DNA from: Clostridia bacterium UC5.1-1C12
GTDB lineage: Bacteria; Bacillota_I; Bacilli_A; Erysipelotrichales; Erysipelotrichaceae
Direction: 5' to 3'
Length of the DNA: 64,000 bases
Assembly: GCA_001305055.1 (NCBI GenBank)
Contig: BBZX01000009.1
Location: forward strand, 62,001 to 126,000
Below, piece after piece: positions 18,037 to 28,127 of the stretch (its first letter is position 1; each line of letters starts with the position of its first letter). The translations under genes were made by a program, and so were the position numbers. A model generated the notes under the pieces. The model had not been told where the DNA came from. It searched no databases and worked only from the letters and a program-made list of their open reading frames with translations.

Positions 18037-18534
18037 ATAGTCTGATATATTTTGCTAATACACAAATTATATTACAAGGATCATTATAACTGTCTCCAGC
18101 TACACTGCTGAATAATGAATGTTTCTACACCCAACGCTTTTTAGATCATCATTTAATTCATTAGTATAAAAGTATATTTCCAAACATTATAATAGGAAAA
18201 TTCATTTTTGCAGCAACTATCTATTGATTTATAAATGTTTCATCTCCATCATGATAAAAAATATGTAATAATAAATAATGATTTTTATGCCAAAATCCAT
18301 TTTCACATATTTCTCAATCTTCCTTCTTTTTCTCTGTCATACTTTAATGGAGTAAAAAAAGATTCCGTCAGGAAGAAGTGAATTTTTCACATCAACGGTA
18401 AGTTACTTTCTTCTTCATTGGATAAAACAGCGAGGAAAGAATGGTCAGAAACTAATGGATTGCTGTTGGATCGATGAATATGGTATTTATTGGAGTCCGA
18501 TATATACACTAGGAAATGATTAATTAAAATAAAG
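18037..18534. other. Gene-poor stretch with a possible decayed ORF
   Basis: About 500 AT-rich bases without a supported gene. Between 18350 and 18525 two overlapping frames look protein-coding: KKRFRQEEVNF, then in another frame TSTVSYFLLHWIKQRGKNG and CCWIDEYGIYWSPIYTLGND up to a TAA. This would be the end of a broken gene of unknown family. No start or ribosome site is seen. Confidence 0.35.
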
Positions 18535-18561
18535 CGATGGTCAATGAAAGCCATCGTTTTT
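18535..18561. terminator. Hairpin terminator between the ORF remnant and rnj
   Basis: CGATGG (18535-18540) pairs with CCATCG (18551-18556), followed by TTTTTC on the plus strand. It could also end the convergent RNase J transcript, whose stop is at 18565, though its tail on that strand is weaker. Confidence 0.6.
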
Positions 18562-18564
18562 CTT

Positions 18565-20409
18565 TTAAAAAAGCCAGCCTATTTTTGCGGCTGACTTTTC
18601 TGTATGTTTAACTTTTTTAATTGGCTGATGCTGAGCCTTAGCAGTACGCATCTGGGCCATTTGCGCCATCGCTTCCTTTGAATTCAGAATTACCGGAATA
18701 ACAATTGGATTGCGGTGCGTCTTGTTATAGAGGAAGGGCTCTAAGGATGAGCGAATCGTATTTTTAATTTCCCCAAAGGTTGTTTTAGTTGCCATGCGTT
18801 CACGCAGTGCCGTATAGACAACGTTCTCTGCTTCTTTTAATAAGTCTGCGAATCCTTAATGAAGACAAAACCTCTTGATACAATGACTGGACGGCACATG
18901 ATCTTGTTCACTCTTGAATCAATGCAGACAATGACTGAAACCAATCCATTATCCGCCAAGATTTTACGATCCTTTAATACCGCTGTTGATACGCCTGAAA
19001 TATCATTGCCGTCAACATAGATGTCATCGGCCTGAATACGGATGCTTGACTGATATACCTGCTCATTTCTAAGCAGCAATACATCACCATTGGCACAAGT
19101 AAAGATATTTTCTTTAGGAATTCCAGTTTCAATCGCTGTATCCATATGCTGTTTCAGCATTTTATATTCACCATGCACCGGCATGAAGAATTTTGGTTTA
19201 ATCAGCTGAAGCATCAGCTTCTGTTCCTCTTGTGAGGCATGCCCGGTCGTATGCAGGTTATTTAAGATTGAATTTGTCAGTACATTTGCACCGGCTCTGA
19301 AGAGCTTATTAACAACCTGATTTACACTGGCACCATTACCGGGAATCGGACTTGATGAGAAGACAACTGTATCACCGGGAATCAATTTAATATAGCGGTG
19401 AGTTCCTTGCGCAATGCGGCTCAAGGCAGCCAACGGCTCACCCTGACTGCCAGTACATACGATACATACCTTATCTGCCGGCATCCGGTTTAATTGCTCA
19501 GGATTCAAAAACTGCTTTCTGAAATATTGATCGTACCGAGCTTGCGTCCGATGGTTACAATATTCTCCATAGAACGGCCGAAGATGCAGACCTTACGTCC
19601 GCAGGCTACAGCGGATTCAAGAATCTGCTGAACACGATGAACGTTGCTCGCAAATGTAGCAACAATCAAACGTCCTTGGGTTTTACGGGTAATTTCTAAA
19701 ATTGCCTTTGAAACAACCTTTTCTGAAATAGAGAAGTCCTCAACGCCAGAGTTAGTTGAATCACTCATCAACAGAGTAACATTACTTGCTCCCAGATAAG
19801 CCATTTTCTGATAATCGGCGTTGGTACCTACAGGTGTTAAGTCAAACTTAAAGTCACCGGTGGTTACAATACGTCCATTTGGCGTATTAATAACAACTCC
19901 CAATGAATCAGGAATTGAGTGAGTCGTATTAAAGAAACCGCAGCGGAAATGCTTAGTCACCACGGAGCTGTCCTCATTGATCTCACGAATCTTTACCTGC
20001 TTCAGCATTTTTCTTTCTTCAAGTTTACGGTTGATCAATGATACGGCAAAACGGCTCGCATAAATACAATCGATATCTACCGATTTCAGCAAGAACGGAA
20101 TACCGCCGATATGATCCTCATGTCCGTGTGTAATAATCAACGTTTTTTTCTTTTGCTTATTTCTGACTAAATAATTATAATCAGGGATTACATAATCTAC
20201 ACCCAGAAGATTTTCCTCAGGAAAACGAACACCCGCATCGATAATCACGATGTCATCCTCGTGTTCAATACAATACATATTTTTGCCGACTTCGCCCAAG
20301 CCACCTAGCGCATACACTAAGGTGTCATTTTTTTCGGGGCCAGTTTATTATATGGTGTTGATTGTTTTTCTGGTACTCTTCGAGGTGTCTTTGTTTGCTT
20401 CTTATCCAT
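18565..20409 (-). CDS. rnj: Ribonuclease J (three frameshifts)
   Basis: About 615 residues, a metallo-beta-lactamase/beta-CASP RNase with 5' exonuclease and endonuclease activity in mRNA turnover. The metal motif HGHEDHIGG is clear, as are LLMSDSTNSG, the beta-CASP segment GRSMENIV and the PVHGEYKML motif. Three single-base losses break the frame: an A run near 20328, a T run at ~19506 and a base near 18853. Correcting them gives one protein from the ATG at 20407-20409, behind GAAAGGAG, with a basic N-terminal extension. The C-terminal domain ends in a Lys-rich tail. Confidence 0.92.
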
Positions 20410-20494
20410 TATAGTTAAACTCCTTTCAAAACAAAAAGACACTCTTTGCTTTTATTATTATAACATAGATTCATGAAAATAAAAACTGAATTAA

Positions 20495-20529
20495 CCAAAA
20501 AAAGACCGCTTAACTTTATAAGCAGTCTT
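20495..20529 (-). terminator. Terminator of def
   Basis: On the minus strand AAGACTGCTT pairs with AAGCGGTCTT (plus coordinates 20502-20529) and a seven-T run follows. Confidence 0.8.
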
Positions 20530-20536
20530 AAATATT

Positions 20537-21094
20537 CTATTCGATTACTTCTGCGTCTTCAATTTCCTGCCAAGGATTTTCCTGATTAATCCGATCATAG
20601 AAGAGGATGCCTTCAAAATGATCCATTTCATGCTGAAGCACGATTGCCGCGTATCCGCTGGCTCTTAGTTCAATCTCCTGATCCTGTAAAACATCATAGG
20701 CACGAACCTTGATGCGGGCATGACGAGGTACATAACCTTCATGAACTTCTTCAACTGAAAGACAGCCTTCACCGCCTTTTAAATAAGAATCCTGTACGGA
20801 ATGAGAAACAATTCTCGGATTCACAAGGCAGAAAACCTCATCCTCATCTTCTTCATAGGGAATGACGATACTTAAGATACGTTTATGCACCCCTACTTGA
20901 ACAGCGGCAATGCCGACAGCAGGCCGCAATCCTTCCTTTTCACTGATTTCAGGGTCCTGGGACCGTTTTACATATTCAACAAGCGCCAGTGCCAGTTCAC
21001 GATCTTCATCACTCAGCGGCAGCTGTACTTTTTCACTTTTTTGTCTGACAGAAGGATCAGTATCCTTCACAATGTCTTTTGCTTCTAATCTCAT
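20537..21094 (-). CDS. def: Peptide deformylase
   Basis: A 185-residue metalloenzyme that removes the N-formyl group from new proteins. The three motifs are present: GIAAVQVG (motif 1, with Val where Pro is common), EGCLSV (motif 2, metal Cys) and QHEMDH (motif 3, HExxH metal ligands). The start is put at 21094 because AGCAGGG lies six bases upstream; a further ATG at 21115 lacks a site. It lies between rnj and a divergent ftsW/rodA gene, with its own terminator. Confidence 0.92.
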   Translation of the reverse strand: MRLEAKDIVKDTDPSVRQKSEKVQLPLSDEDRELALALVEYVKRSQDPEISEKEGLRPAVGIAAVQVGVHKRILSIVIPYEEDEDEVFCLVNPRIVSHSVQDSYLKGGEGCLSVEEVHEGYVPRHARIKVRAYDVLQDQEIELRASGYAAIVLQHEMDHFEGILFYDRINQENPWQEIEDAEVIE

Positions 21095-21234
21095 TTTATC
21101 CCTGCTTTCTTCCATATTATTTTACGTTATAATTAAAAATGACGCAAGTATTACCGCTTGTATAATCGGATTTATTCAGCCTGATTATGGTTTATATGCT
21201 TCTTATCCAATGATTTATGATGCTTTTTGCTTGG

Positions 21235-21263
21235 TTGCTTTATAAGCTTAAATTGTGTAAAAT
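21235..21263 (+). promoter_or_regulatory. ftsW/rodA promoter
   Basis: TTGCTT (21235-21240), 17-base spacer, TGTAAAAT with -10 at 21258-21263. Confidence 0.55.
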
Positions 21264-21281
21264 GGATACGGAGGCGATTAC

Positions 21282-22502
21282 GTGAATTTTATGAGAATGC
21301 GTCTTACATTTAAGATGCCTAAAAAATATGATCTTTTCATTCATATCAGTGTTATCGCCTTAATCGTAATAGGCACGCTGATGATAACATCAACCAGTGT
21401 CGGTGAAACATATAATAATGATACAGTCGTTATCAAAACTTTTATTAAACAGTTGGGATTTGTGATCTTAAGCTATCTTGCCATGGTATTTATGGCCAAT
21501 AACTTTACAATGTCAAGAGCAAAGTGGTGGTCGCAGACGATCGGTGTTTTATTGCTTGGGATGCTGCTTGCTTGTTTGATGTTTGATCCCAGCGGCGGTT
21601 CACGGGCGTGGCTGCGTCTGTCATTGCCGATGATCGGTGAGGTTACGCTGCAGCCTTCGGAGTTTTTTAAAACCTTCATGATCGTTTTAATGGCAGTGAC
21701 CGTGGAAACTACACGGCGTAAGGAAAATTATTCTTGCTGGACAATTATTAAAGTACCGGTTATTTTTATGCTTTTAGGTGTATTTTTTATCGGCTTGCAG
21801 AATGATGCCGGTTCAATCATGGTATTAACGGTAATCTGCGGCGTCTGTTTTTTGATACCGACGCACAAAAGTCTGCGCAAGCTTCAGCATATTCTGATGG
21901 TGCTGATCTTAATCGGCGGCATCGCATCCTTGTTTCTGCTGACCCCAGCAGGCTTAAAGGTTGTATCTAAACTGCCTTTTCTGCAGGAGCATCAGCTGAG
22001 CCGCTTTATTATTGCGGACAATCCATTCAGCGATCCTTTTGTGGATGGTTATCAGCTGATCAATTCACTCTATGCTTTTGCGACAGGCAAATGGACAGGA
22101 CTTGGTTTGGGGCAGTCAATTCAGAAGATGCTGTATCTGCCGGAAGCAAAAACAGATTATATTCTGGCTATAACCGTTGAAGAATTAGGTATCGGCGGTT
22201 TCCTGTATATTTTATTCTTTTATGTAATTATCATGTACCGTTTATTTTATTATGCATTTAAAGCTAAAAGTGAAGGTTATAAAATTTTGCTTGTTGGTAC
22301 GGCAGTTTATATGTTTGTGCATTTCCTATTTAATGTCGGCGGTGTTACCGGTCTGCTGCCATTAACCGGTGTACCGCTGCTCTTTATTTCGTCAGGTTCA
22401 AGCAGTCTGCTTTCAATCTGCTGTGCGGTGGGCATTTCACAGGCCGTCATAGCAAAATGCGCAATGGCAATTAAGCTGCTGCGCATTCATGCTAACGGAT
22501 AA
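21282..22502 (+). CDS. FtsW/RodA/SpoVE family peptidoglycan glycosyltransferase
   Basis: A 406-residue SEDS protein with about ten membrane helices that polymerises lipid II in division or elongation. Family motifs are GGSRAWLRL, LQPSEFFKTF, the DYILAITVEELG loop with the catalytic-type Asp region, and GLLPLTGVPLLFISSGSSS. A GTG start at 21282 fits the GGAGGCG site; an in-frame ATG nine bases on is possible. Whether it is FtsW or RodA cannot be settled from position, since no penicillin-binding protein gene is adjacent. Confidence 0.9.
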   Translation: MNFMRMRLTFKMPKKYDLFIHISVIALIVIGTLMITSTSVGETYNNDTVVIKTFIKQLGFVILSYLAMVFMANNFTMSRAKWWSQTIGVLLLGMLLACLMFDPSGGSRAWLRLSLPMIGEVTLQPSEFFKTFMIVLMAVTVETTRRKENYSCWTIIKVPVIFMLLGVFFIGLQNDAGSIMVLTVICGVCFLIPTHKSLRKLQHILMVLILIGGIASLFLLTPAGLKVVSKLPFLQEHQLSRFIIADNPFSDPFVDGYQLINSLYAFATGKWTGLGLGQSIQKMLYLPEAKTDYILAITVEELGIGGFLYILFFYVIIMYRLFYYAFKAKSEGYKILLVGTAVYMFVHFLFNVGGVTGLLPLTGVPLLFISSGSSSLLSICCAVGISQAVIAKCAMAIKLLRIHANG

Positions 22503-22547
22503 GAAGGAAAGTGAGATAGTATAATCTATGCTGGGAGGGGAGTATTT

Positions 22548-23109
22548 ATGCGTGTAGTTGCAGGAACACTGCGTTCAAGAAAAATAGAGGCGGTGGAGGG
22601 AATGGATACCCGGCCAACGGCTGATAAAGTTAAAGAAGCTGTATTTTCACGGATTGGGCCATATTTTCAGGGCGGTGAAATGCTTGATGTATACAGCGGC
22701 AGCGGTAATATCGGCATTGAGGCAATTTCCCGCGGGATGGATCACGCTTGGCTGAATGATATGAGCTCGGCGGCAGTCAAAACGATTAAGCGCAATGTTG
22801 TGAATTTAAAAATTGAAGAACAGGCGAAGATCAGTCAGCTGTCGGCAGAGGAGCTGCTGAAGGCATGCGCGCAAGCCGGCCGACAGTTTGATCTGATCTA
22901 TCTTGATCCGCCTTATGCTAAGCAGCAAAATGAAGCACTGATTAATCAGATATGTGCTTTGTCATTAATGAAGCCTGATGGTTTAATCGTTATTGAAAGC
23001 CGCAAAGAAGATGAATTTGCAGAACAGATCAGTGACATGCAGCTTGAAAAAATGGCATGTTACGGCATAAACTAAAATAAGCTATTATCGAAGGGAAACA
23101 GCAAAATGA
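22548..23109 (+). CDS. rsmD: 16S rRNA (guanine966-N2)-methyltransferase (frameshifted at 3' end)
   Basis: A ~186-residue SAM-dependent methyltransferase with the opening MRVVAGTLRSRKI, the SAM loop LDVYSGSGNIGIEAISRG and the catalytic YLDPPY motif. One extra A near 23070 puts a false stop after ACYGIN. Without it the sequence reads YGITKISYYRRE and ends in TGA overlapping the coaD ATG. The rsmD-coaD pairing is standard in Bacillota. Confidence 0.9.
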
Positions 23110-23584
23110 ATCGAAAAGCAGTATATCCGGGAACATTTGATCCCATGACGCGCGGGCATTTGAATATTATTGAAAGAGCCAGCGCGATGTATGATGAAGT
23201 CATTGTACTGATTATGTATAATGGTGTTAAGAAATGTACGTTCACCGAGCATGAGCGCAAGGAAATGATTGAAAGAGAAACTACGCATTTAAACAATGTA
23301 AAGGTTCATATCGGGCAGGGACTGACGGTTCATACAGCTTCGGCATTAGGTGCTGAGTGATGATTCGCGGTATTCGTGCAACCAGCGATTATGAATATGA
23401 ATTGCAGATTGCGACCGCGAATATGATGCTTGATCCTAAAGTAGAAACAGTCTTTTTAATGAGCCGACCGGAGTATTCTTTTGTATCCTCTACCACGGTT
23501 AAGGAGATTGCGATGTTTCATGGTGAGCTCAGCAATTTTGTTACCCCTTATGTCAGACAATGTCTGATGCAGAAATATCAATAG
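23106..23584 (+). CDS. coaD: Phosphopantetheine adenylyltransferase (frameshifted)
   Basis: A ~160-residue nucleotidyltransferase for the penultimate step of coenzyme A synthesis. The ATP motif GTFDPMTRGHLNII and the C-terminal SRPEYSFVSSTTVKEI motif are present. One G is missing near 23356 (GAGTGATG for GAGGTGATG), after which RGIRATSDYEYELQIA continues. Start codon overlaps the rsmD stop. Confidence 0.93.
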
Positions 23585-23592
23585 GAGAATCT

Positions 23593-24276
23593 ATGAATTA
23601 CGATAAATTATTATTTGACGCTGATGCGACGCTTTATGATTTTAAGGCGGCTGAAAAGCAAGCTTTTATGCTGACTATGGAAAATCATGGCTTTGATTGT
23701 TCATTGCACAGCTATGAGCTTTATTCTAAAATTAATGATGATATGTGGAAACGGCTGGAACGCAAAGAGATAGGAAAGGCTGAATTGCGGGTTCAACGCT
23801 TTGCGTCATATGCTGCCGCAACTCACCAGCAGATGGATGCCGAACAGATCAGTATGGAATATACAAATAATCTGGCTGAAATGGGCATCTTGTTTGATGA
23901 TGCGATGGCTGTGATCCAAACGGTTTCTCAAAAGATTGAATGCTCGATTGCCAGCAACGGCATTGGGTATGTGCAGCGCCGGCGGTTTGCAAAATCAGGG
24001 ATTGAACCTTATTTTAAACATTTGTTTATCTCAGAGGAGCTGCAGGCAGAAAAGCCGGACCCTAAGTTCTTTAAGCGCGTTGAAATGGTTTTGGAAATTC
24101 ATGATCCAAAACGAATTTTATTTGTTGGTGATTCCTTGAGTGCAGATATTAAGGGCAGTGTGACGGCCGGTTGGACAACAGTCTGGTATAATCCTGATCA
24201 TCAGGAGAATCTGAGTGGATATCAGCCGGACTATGAGATTGACAGACTTTCTCAAGTCATCGATTTATTAAATTAA
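23593..24276 (+). CDS. HAD-family phosphatase, YjjG-like nucleotidase
   Basis: A 227-residue HAD hydrolase. Motif 1 is FDADATLYDF (nucleophile Asp then Asp), the form typical of YjjG 5'-nucleotidases. Motif 2 lies in CSIASNGIG, motif 3 around the AEKPDPKFF lysine, and motif 4 in FVGDSLSADIKG. It has a helical cap after motif 1. The start at 23593 follows AGGAGAA. Likely acts on (deoxy)nucleoside monophosphates, including damaged ones. Confidence 0.85.
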   Translation: MNYDKLLFDADATLYDFKAAEKQAFMLTMENHGFDCSLHSYELYSKINDDMWKRLERKEIGKAELRVQRFASYAAATHQQMDAEQISMEYTNNLAEMGILFDDAMAVIQTVSQKIECSIASNGIGYVQRRRFAKSGIEPYFKHLFISEELQAEKPDPKFFKRVEMVLEIHDPKRILFVGDSLSADIKGSVTAGWTTVWYNPDHQENLSGYQPDYEIDRLSQVIDLLN

Positions 24277-24279
24277 ACC

Positions 24280-24316
24280 AAGGGTTAACCGTTTCATCAC
24301 TGTTAACCTTTTTAAA
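24280..24316 (+). terminator. Terminator of the HAD gene
   Basis: AAGGGTTAAC (24280-24289) with GTTAACCTTT (24302-24311), one G-T pair, then T residues. Confidence 0.75.
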
Positions 24317-24319
24317 TGA

Positions 24320-24345
24320 AATCCCTGCATTTTAGCGCAGGGATT
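24320..24345 (-). terminator. Terminator of the HD-domain gene
   Basis: AATCCCTGC (24320-24328) and GCAGGGATT (24337-24345) are exact complements; on the minus strand TTTCATTT follows. Confidence 0.65.
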
Positions 24346-24347
24346 GA

Positions 24348-24848
24348 TTAATAATTTCTTAAAAACAGATTATCCAAATATTTTAATCCGGTCTTTGTCT
24401 TGAAATAACGTTCACGATGATCAACGATCGTCTCATAGGAATAGCTCTTTTCAAACATGTTAACAAGCAGATCCGCTTCGACAAGAATTTGCAGGTCGAT
24501 GTCATTGATGCGGTCATATGTGTGATGATGGGCGATTAAGTAGCAGACACGGTCAATGAAATCAGTTTCATAATCACGGTTTTTTAAGATTTTTTTAGCG
24601 ATTGCCGGACCTTCGATTTCCTGGAAAGTACCGGCTGTACTATTATATTTGTTGATACTTTCTTTAACACCGATATCGTGAAGCACAGCCGCTGCTTCAA
24701 TGATTTGCAGAGTTTCTGCATTGACGTTTTCGTTTTCCGCAATCGCCAGTGCAAAGCTGTATACTTTCATTGCGTGGTTGATCCGCCGCTGACTTTCTCT
24801 TTCATAAAGTATCATATCTTCTATTAATAGTCCGATTTTATGCTTCAT
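24348..24848 (-). CDS. HD-domain phosphohydrolase
   Basis: A 166-residue protein with the HD signature: His in RRINHAMKVY, the metal pair in AVLHDIGVKES and a later HHTYD region. HD proteins hydrolyse phosphate esters, often nucleotides. No extra domains are present, so the substrate cannot be named. Its ribosome site AAGGAGGAT is strong. It is a single-gene unit between two terminators. Confidence 0.8.
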   Translation of the reverse strand: MKHKIGLLIEDMILYERESQRRINHAMKVYSFALAIAENENVNAETLQIIEAAAVLHDIGVKESINKYNSTAGTFQEIEGPAIAKKILKNRDYETDFIDRVCYLIAHHHTYDRINDIDLQILVEADLLVNMFEKSYSYETIVDHRERYFKTKTGLKYLDNLFLRNY

Positions 24849-24924
24849 GAAATATCCTCCTTTTTCATTACCTTAATTATACCATCTTAAGGATGAAAAG
24901 ACATCTTTTTGAATGGTCTTTTCA

Positions 24925-24953
24925 ATGACAGTGAAGCGGCAGTCTGATATAAT
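24925..24953 (+). promoter_or_regulatory. yfcE promoter
   Basis: ATGACA (24925-24930), 17-base spacer, TGATATAAT with -10 at 24948-24953 (extended -10). Confidence 0.65.
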
Positions 24954-24977
24954 GGTAAAGAAAATGGAGGACTCATT

Positions 24978-25523
24978 ATGAGATTATTAATAGCATCAGA
25001 TATTCATGGCTGCGCCAAGACGTGTCAGCATTTGCTAGAGCGCTTTGAAGAATTACAGGCAGATCAGCTGCTTTTACTGGGAGATATACTTTATCATGGC
25101 CCGCGCAATGAACTGCCTGATGGTTATGATCCAAAATCAACCGCTCAGCTGCTGAATGCATATAAAGATAAAATCATCGCAGTGAGAGGAAATTGTGACG
25201 GCGAAGTCGATCAGATGGTGCTGGCTTTTCCTATAACCGCTGATTATAACGTGCTTTTAATGGACGGGTACCGCATCTTTGCCAGTCACGGACATGTTTA
25301 TTCACCGGATCATATGCCGGCATTAAAAATGGGTGACTGCTTTCTGTTTGGCCATATTCATATTCCAACAATTAAAAAGGATCATGGCATCATGCTTTTA
25401 AATCCGGGTTCAATTACGCTGCCTAAAGGCGGCTGTCCCGCTTCTTATGCGGTTTTGGAAAATGATGTCTTTACAATCTATACAATGAGTGATGAAATTT
25501 TTGATCAAGTTACCCTTAAATAA
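24978..25523 (+). CDS. yfcE: YfcE/MJ0936-type phosphodiesterase
   Basis: A 181-residue metallophosphoesterase. All motifs are intact: ASDIHG at the N-terminus, LLGDILYHGPRN, VRGNCDGEVD, SHGH and FGHIHIPTI, the last followed by LNPGSITLP. YfcE-type enzymes cleave phosphodiesters with Mn; the physiological substrate is not known. It begins after TGGAGG. Confidence 0.88.
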   Translation: MRLLIASDIHGCAKTCQHLLERFEELQADQLLLLGDILYHGPRNELPDGYDPKSTAQLLNAYKDKIIAVRGNCDGEVDQMVLAFPITADYNVLLMDGYRIFASHGHVYSPDHMPALKMGDCFLFGHIHIPTIKKDHGIMLLNPGSITLPKGGCPASYAVLENDVFTIYTMSDEIFDQVTLK

Positions 25524-25575
25524 AGGTACAGAAGTTTGTTTTGTGATATAATTGTTTGGGAAATGAGGTGGATAG

Positions 25576-25940
25576 ATGCATTATTTAGTTGGACAGGTTG
25601 TAGAAGGTGTAATCACCGGCATCCAGCCTATGGTGCTTTTGTTTATCTGGACTCAGATCATAAAGGTCTGATTCATATCTCAGAAATATCGAGGGGATAT
25701 GTTAAGGACGTGACGAAATTTCTGACGGTGGGCGAAAAAGTCCGGGTCAAAGTCATTGATATTGATACGTCAACGAATCAGTGTAAATTGTCGCTGAAGG
25801 CAGTGAACCGCAATATGGCTCGTCAGAAGCAGAAAGTACACCGTGTACAAAAGGTGCCGAAAATGGTGATCGGCTTTCAGGTATTAGCTGATCATTTGGA
25901 TGAATGGATTGAAAATCAGATCAAGTGGGAGGAAAAATGA
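25576..25940 (+). CDS. S1 RNA-binding domain protein, CvfD/YugI-like (frameshifted)
   Basis: About 122 residues: an S1 domain (residues ~5-75, HYLVGQVVEGVITGIQPYGAFVYL, split here) including GLIHISEIS and VGEKVRVKVIDID, followed by a basic tail. One T is missing near 25627 (CAGCCTATGG). Small S1 proteins of this type bind the ribosome or RNA under stress. It overlaps the start of pgi, so the two are co-translated. An extended -10 (GTGATATAAT, near 25545) lies upstream. Confidence 0.82.
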
Positions 25941-27214
25941 TGATCAAGTTAGAAACTAAAAACGCATTTTTAAATGAGAATTTCGCAGATTATCAAGACA
26001 GCGTAACGCATTGTCATGAGCTGCTGATGACTAAAAAAGGCAAAGGGAATGATTATACCGGTTGGGTAGAATGGCCTTTTGACTATGATAAAGAGGAATT
26101 TGCCCGTATTTTAGACGCGGCTGAGCGAATCCGCAATCACTGTGATGTATTCTTGGTATGCGGTATCGGCGGTTCATACTTAGGGGCCCGGGCGGTAATC
26201 GAAATGGTGAATGGGCTGTATGCTCAGAAAAAACCAGAAATTATCTTTATCGGTAATACCTTCTCATCAACGTATATCGCTCAGGTTCTAGATTATATTA
26301 AGGATAAGGAAGTATGTCTGAATGTTATTTCTAAGTCTGGCACTACAACTGAAACAGCGTTGGCATTCCGTTTGTTTAAACAGGCTTTAGAAGCTAAATA
26401 TGGTGTTGAAGAAGCTGCTAAACGTATCTTTGCGACCACTGACCGCAACCGTGGTACATTGAAATCATTAGCTGATAAGGCTGGTTATGAAGAATTTGCG
26501 ATTCCTGATGATATCGGCGGCCGTTTCTCTGTAATTACTGCTGTAGGTCTTTTACCGATTGCTGTTGCCGGCATCGATATCAACGCACTGCTTGAAGGCT
26601 GCCGCAAGGCTTATAAGGATCTGGATACTGCTGATCTTGATAAGAACCCAGCTTACCATTATGCAGTAGCGCGCCGTATGCTGCAAAATCAAGGCAAGAA
26701 TGCGGAAATGCTGGTTTCATATGAAACACAGATGAGTTTGGTTGCTGAATGGTGGAAACAGCTGTTTGGTGAATCAGAAGGTAAAAACGGCAAGGGAATC
26801 CTGCCTTGCTCAGTTAATTTCTCTACGGATCTGCATTCTATGGGACAATTCATTCAAGATGGCAACAAAGTATTATTTGAAACGTTGATTAAGGTTGAAA
26901 AACCAACTTTGGATCTTACTTTCCCAGCGGATGAAGAAAATTTAGACGGCATGAATTATTTGGCCGGTAAATCTGTGGATTGGGTAAATAAGATGGCTTG
27001 TCAGGGAACTTTGGAGGCACATGTTGAAACTGGTCATGTTCCTAATATTGAAATCACAATTCCTGATATGAGTGTCGAAAGCTTTGGTTATTTGGCTTAT
27101 TTCTTCTTCAGGGCAATTGCGATGACAACTTATCTGATTGATGAAAATCCATTTGATCAGCCAGGTGTAGAAGTATATAAAAAGAATATGTTCCGTCTGT
27201 TAGGCAAGAATTAA
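25937..27214 (+). CDS. pgi: Glucose-6-phosphate isomerase
   Basis: About 425 residues, complete, interconverting glucose 6-phosphate and fructose 6-phosphate. The motifs VCGIGGSYLGARAV, NVISKSGTTTETALAF, DDIGGRFSVITAVGLLP and the C-terminal PGVEVYKKNMF lysine region are present. The start is at 25937 or the next ATG (25940); GGGAGG favours either. The stop of the S1 gene overlaps it. A terminator follows. Confidence 0.95.
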   Translation: MMIKLETKNAFLNENFADYQDSVTHCHELLMTKKGKGNDYTGWVEWPFDYDKEEFARILDAAERIRNHCDVFLVCGIGGSYLGARAVIEMVNGLYAQKKPEIIFIGNTFSSTYIAQVLDYIKDKEVCLNVISKSGTTTETALAFRLFKQALEAKYGVEEAAKRIFATTDRNRGTLKSLADKAGYEEFAIPDDIGGRFSVITAVGLLPIAVAGIDINALLEGCRKAYKDLDTADLDKNPAYHYAVARRMLQNQGKNAEMLVSYETQMSLVAEWWKQLFGESEGKNGKGILPCSVNFSTDLHSMGQFIQDGNKVLFETLIKVEKPTLDLTFPADEENLDGMNYLAGKSVDWVNKMACQGTLEAHVETGHVPNIEITIPDMSVESFGYLAYFFFRAIAMTTYLIDENPFDQPGVEVYKKNMFRLLGKN

Positions 27215-27220
27215 GTTCTG

Positions 27221-27246
27221 AAAGCTGACGTTTGTCAGCTTTTTAT
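27221..27246 (+). terminator. Terminator of pgi
   Basis: AAAGCTGAC (27221-27229) pairs with GTCAGCTTT (27234-27242), then a T run. Confidence 0.88.
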
Positions 27247-27321
27247 TGTAATTTATGTCACGTTTCATTTATTTTGTGATAAAATAGATTTGTTAATATA
27301 TACAAGGAGAGATAGGGTAAT

Positions 27322-28053
27322 ATGAAATTTAAAGCATTAGGTGTATTAAGCATAGCAGCGTTGCTCTGCGCTTGTTCCTCTGGCAGTAAGTTTGAAAGTG
27401 TAGATATCGTATATCTAAATCCAAATCATGATAAAGTAATGTCAGAAGTATTGCAGTCAAAGCCAATTGCAAAGACTGAAGCACAGAAGGTATTCAGTGA
27501 TCCAAATACGACCATCGAGGTTTATTATGATGATCCGGTTAATGACGAGTACAAAATTCAGGTAGTTAATCTGTCTGATTATTATTTCACTGGTCATGTG
27601 GATTTCCCTGAATGTGAGAAGAGTGTCAATGTAAAGGCATTGCCTCCAAAGAGCGGTGATTTCGCAACCATCGTTTGTCCGACATTTGACGCGGATGCTG
27701 ATTTTGAATATGATGGTGATCTGTATGAACGTACAGAAGAAGCTGCATTCAATGTTCCGATGGAAATCTATTACTTTGAAGAAGATGATACGGTTTATGA
27801 TTATGTACTGGACAGTGACAGCATTGATGCGGAAATGATTCGTTCTTTAGCTGATTATCTGTATACTGAATCAGTATTGGCAAATCTTGAAGGAACATAT
27901 AATATGTATGTATTTGCTAAATCTGACTATGATGCCAACAATTTTGGCGATGATGCAATCAAAGCGGTTATCTGGCTGGATCAGGTCAATGATATGGCTG
28001 AAATCTATGCTAATGACGGTTCATTAGTTGAAAGAATCAACTATCGCGGTTAA
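27322..28053 (+). CDS. Lipoprotein of unknown function
   Basis: A 243-residue, strongly acidic secreted protein with a signal peptide and lipobox (LCAC, Cys18). The mature part is beta-strand-like and rich in Asp/Glu and Tyr (FEYDGDLYER, FEEDDTVYDYVLDSD). I do not recognise a family. It stands alone behind its own promoter region and before a strong terminator. The Asp-rich loops could bind metal ions, but no motif supports a specific role. Confidence 0.8.
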   Translation: MKFKALGVLSIAALLCACSSGSKFESVDIVYLNPNHDKVMSEVLQSKPIAKTEAQKVFSDPNTTIEVYYDDPVNDEYKIQVVNLSDYYFTGHVDFPECEKSVNVKALPPKSGDFATIVCPTFDADADFEYDGDLYERTEEAAFNVPMEIYYFEEDDTVYDYVLDSDSIDAEMIRSLADYLYTESVLANLEGTYNMYVFAKSDYDANNFGDDAIKAVIWLDQVNDMAEIYANDGSLVERINYRG

Positions 28054-28064
28054 TCACATATTAG

Positions 28065-28086
28065 GCCTGCAGCTGCAGGCTTTTTT
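28065..28086 (+). terminator. Terminator of the lipoprotein gene
   Basis: GCCTGC-AGCT-GCAGGC (28065-28080) followed by TTTTTTATTTT. Confidence 0.92.
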
Positions 28087-28127
28087 ATTTTGTATGTAAG
28101 AAAATTTTGGGAGTTAGTCTAGGGAAA

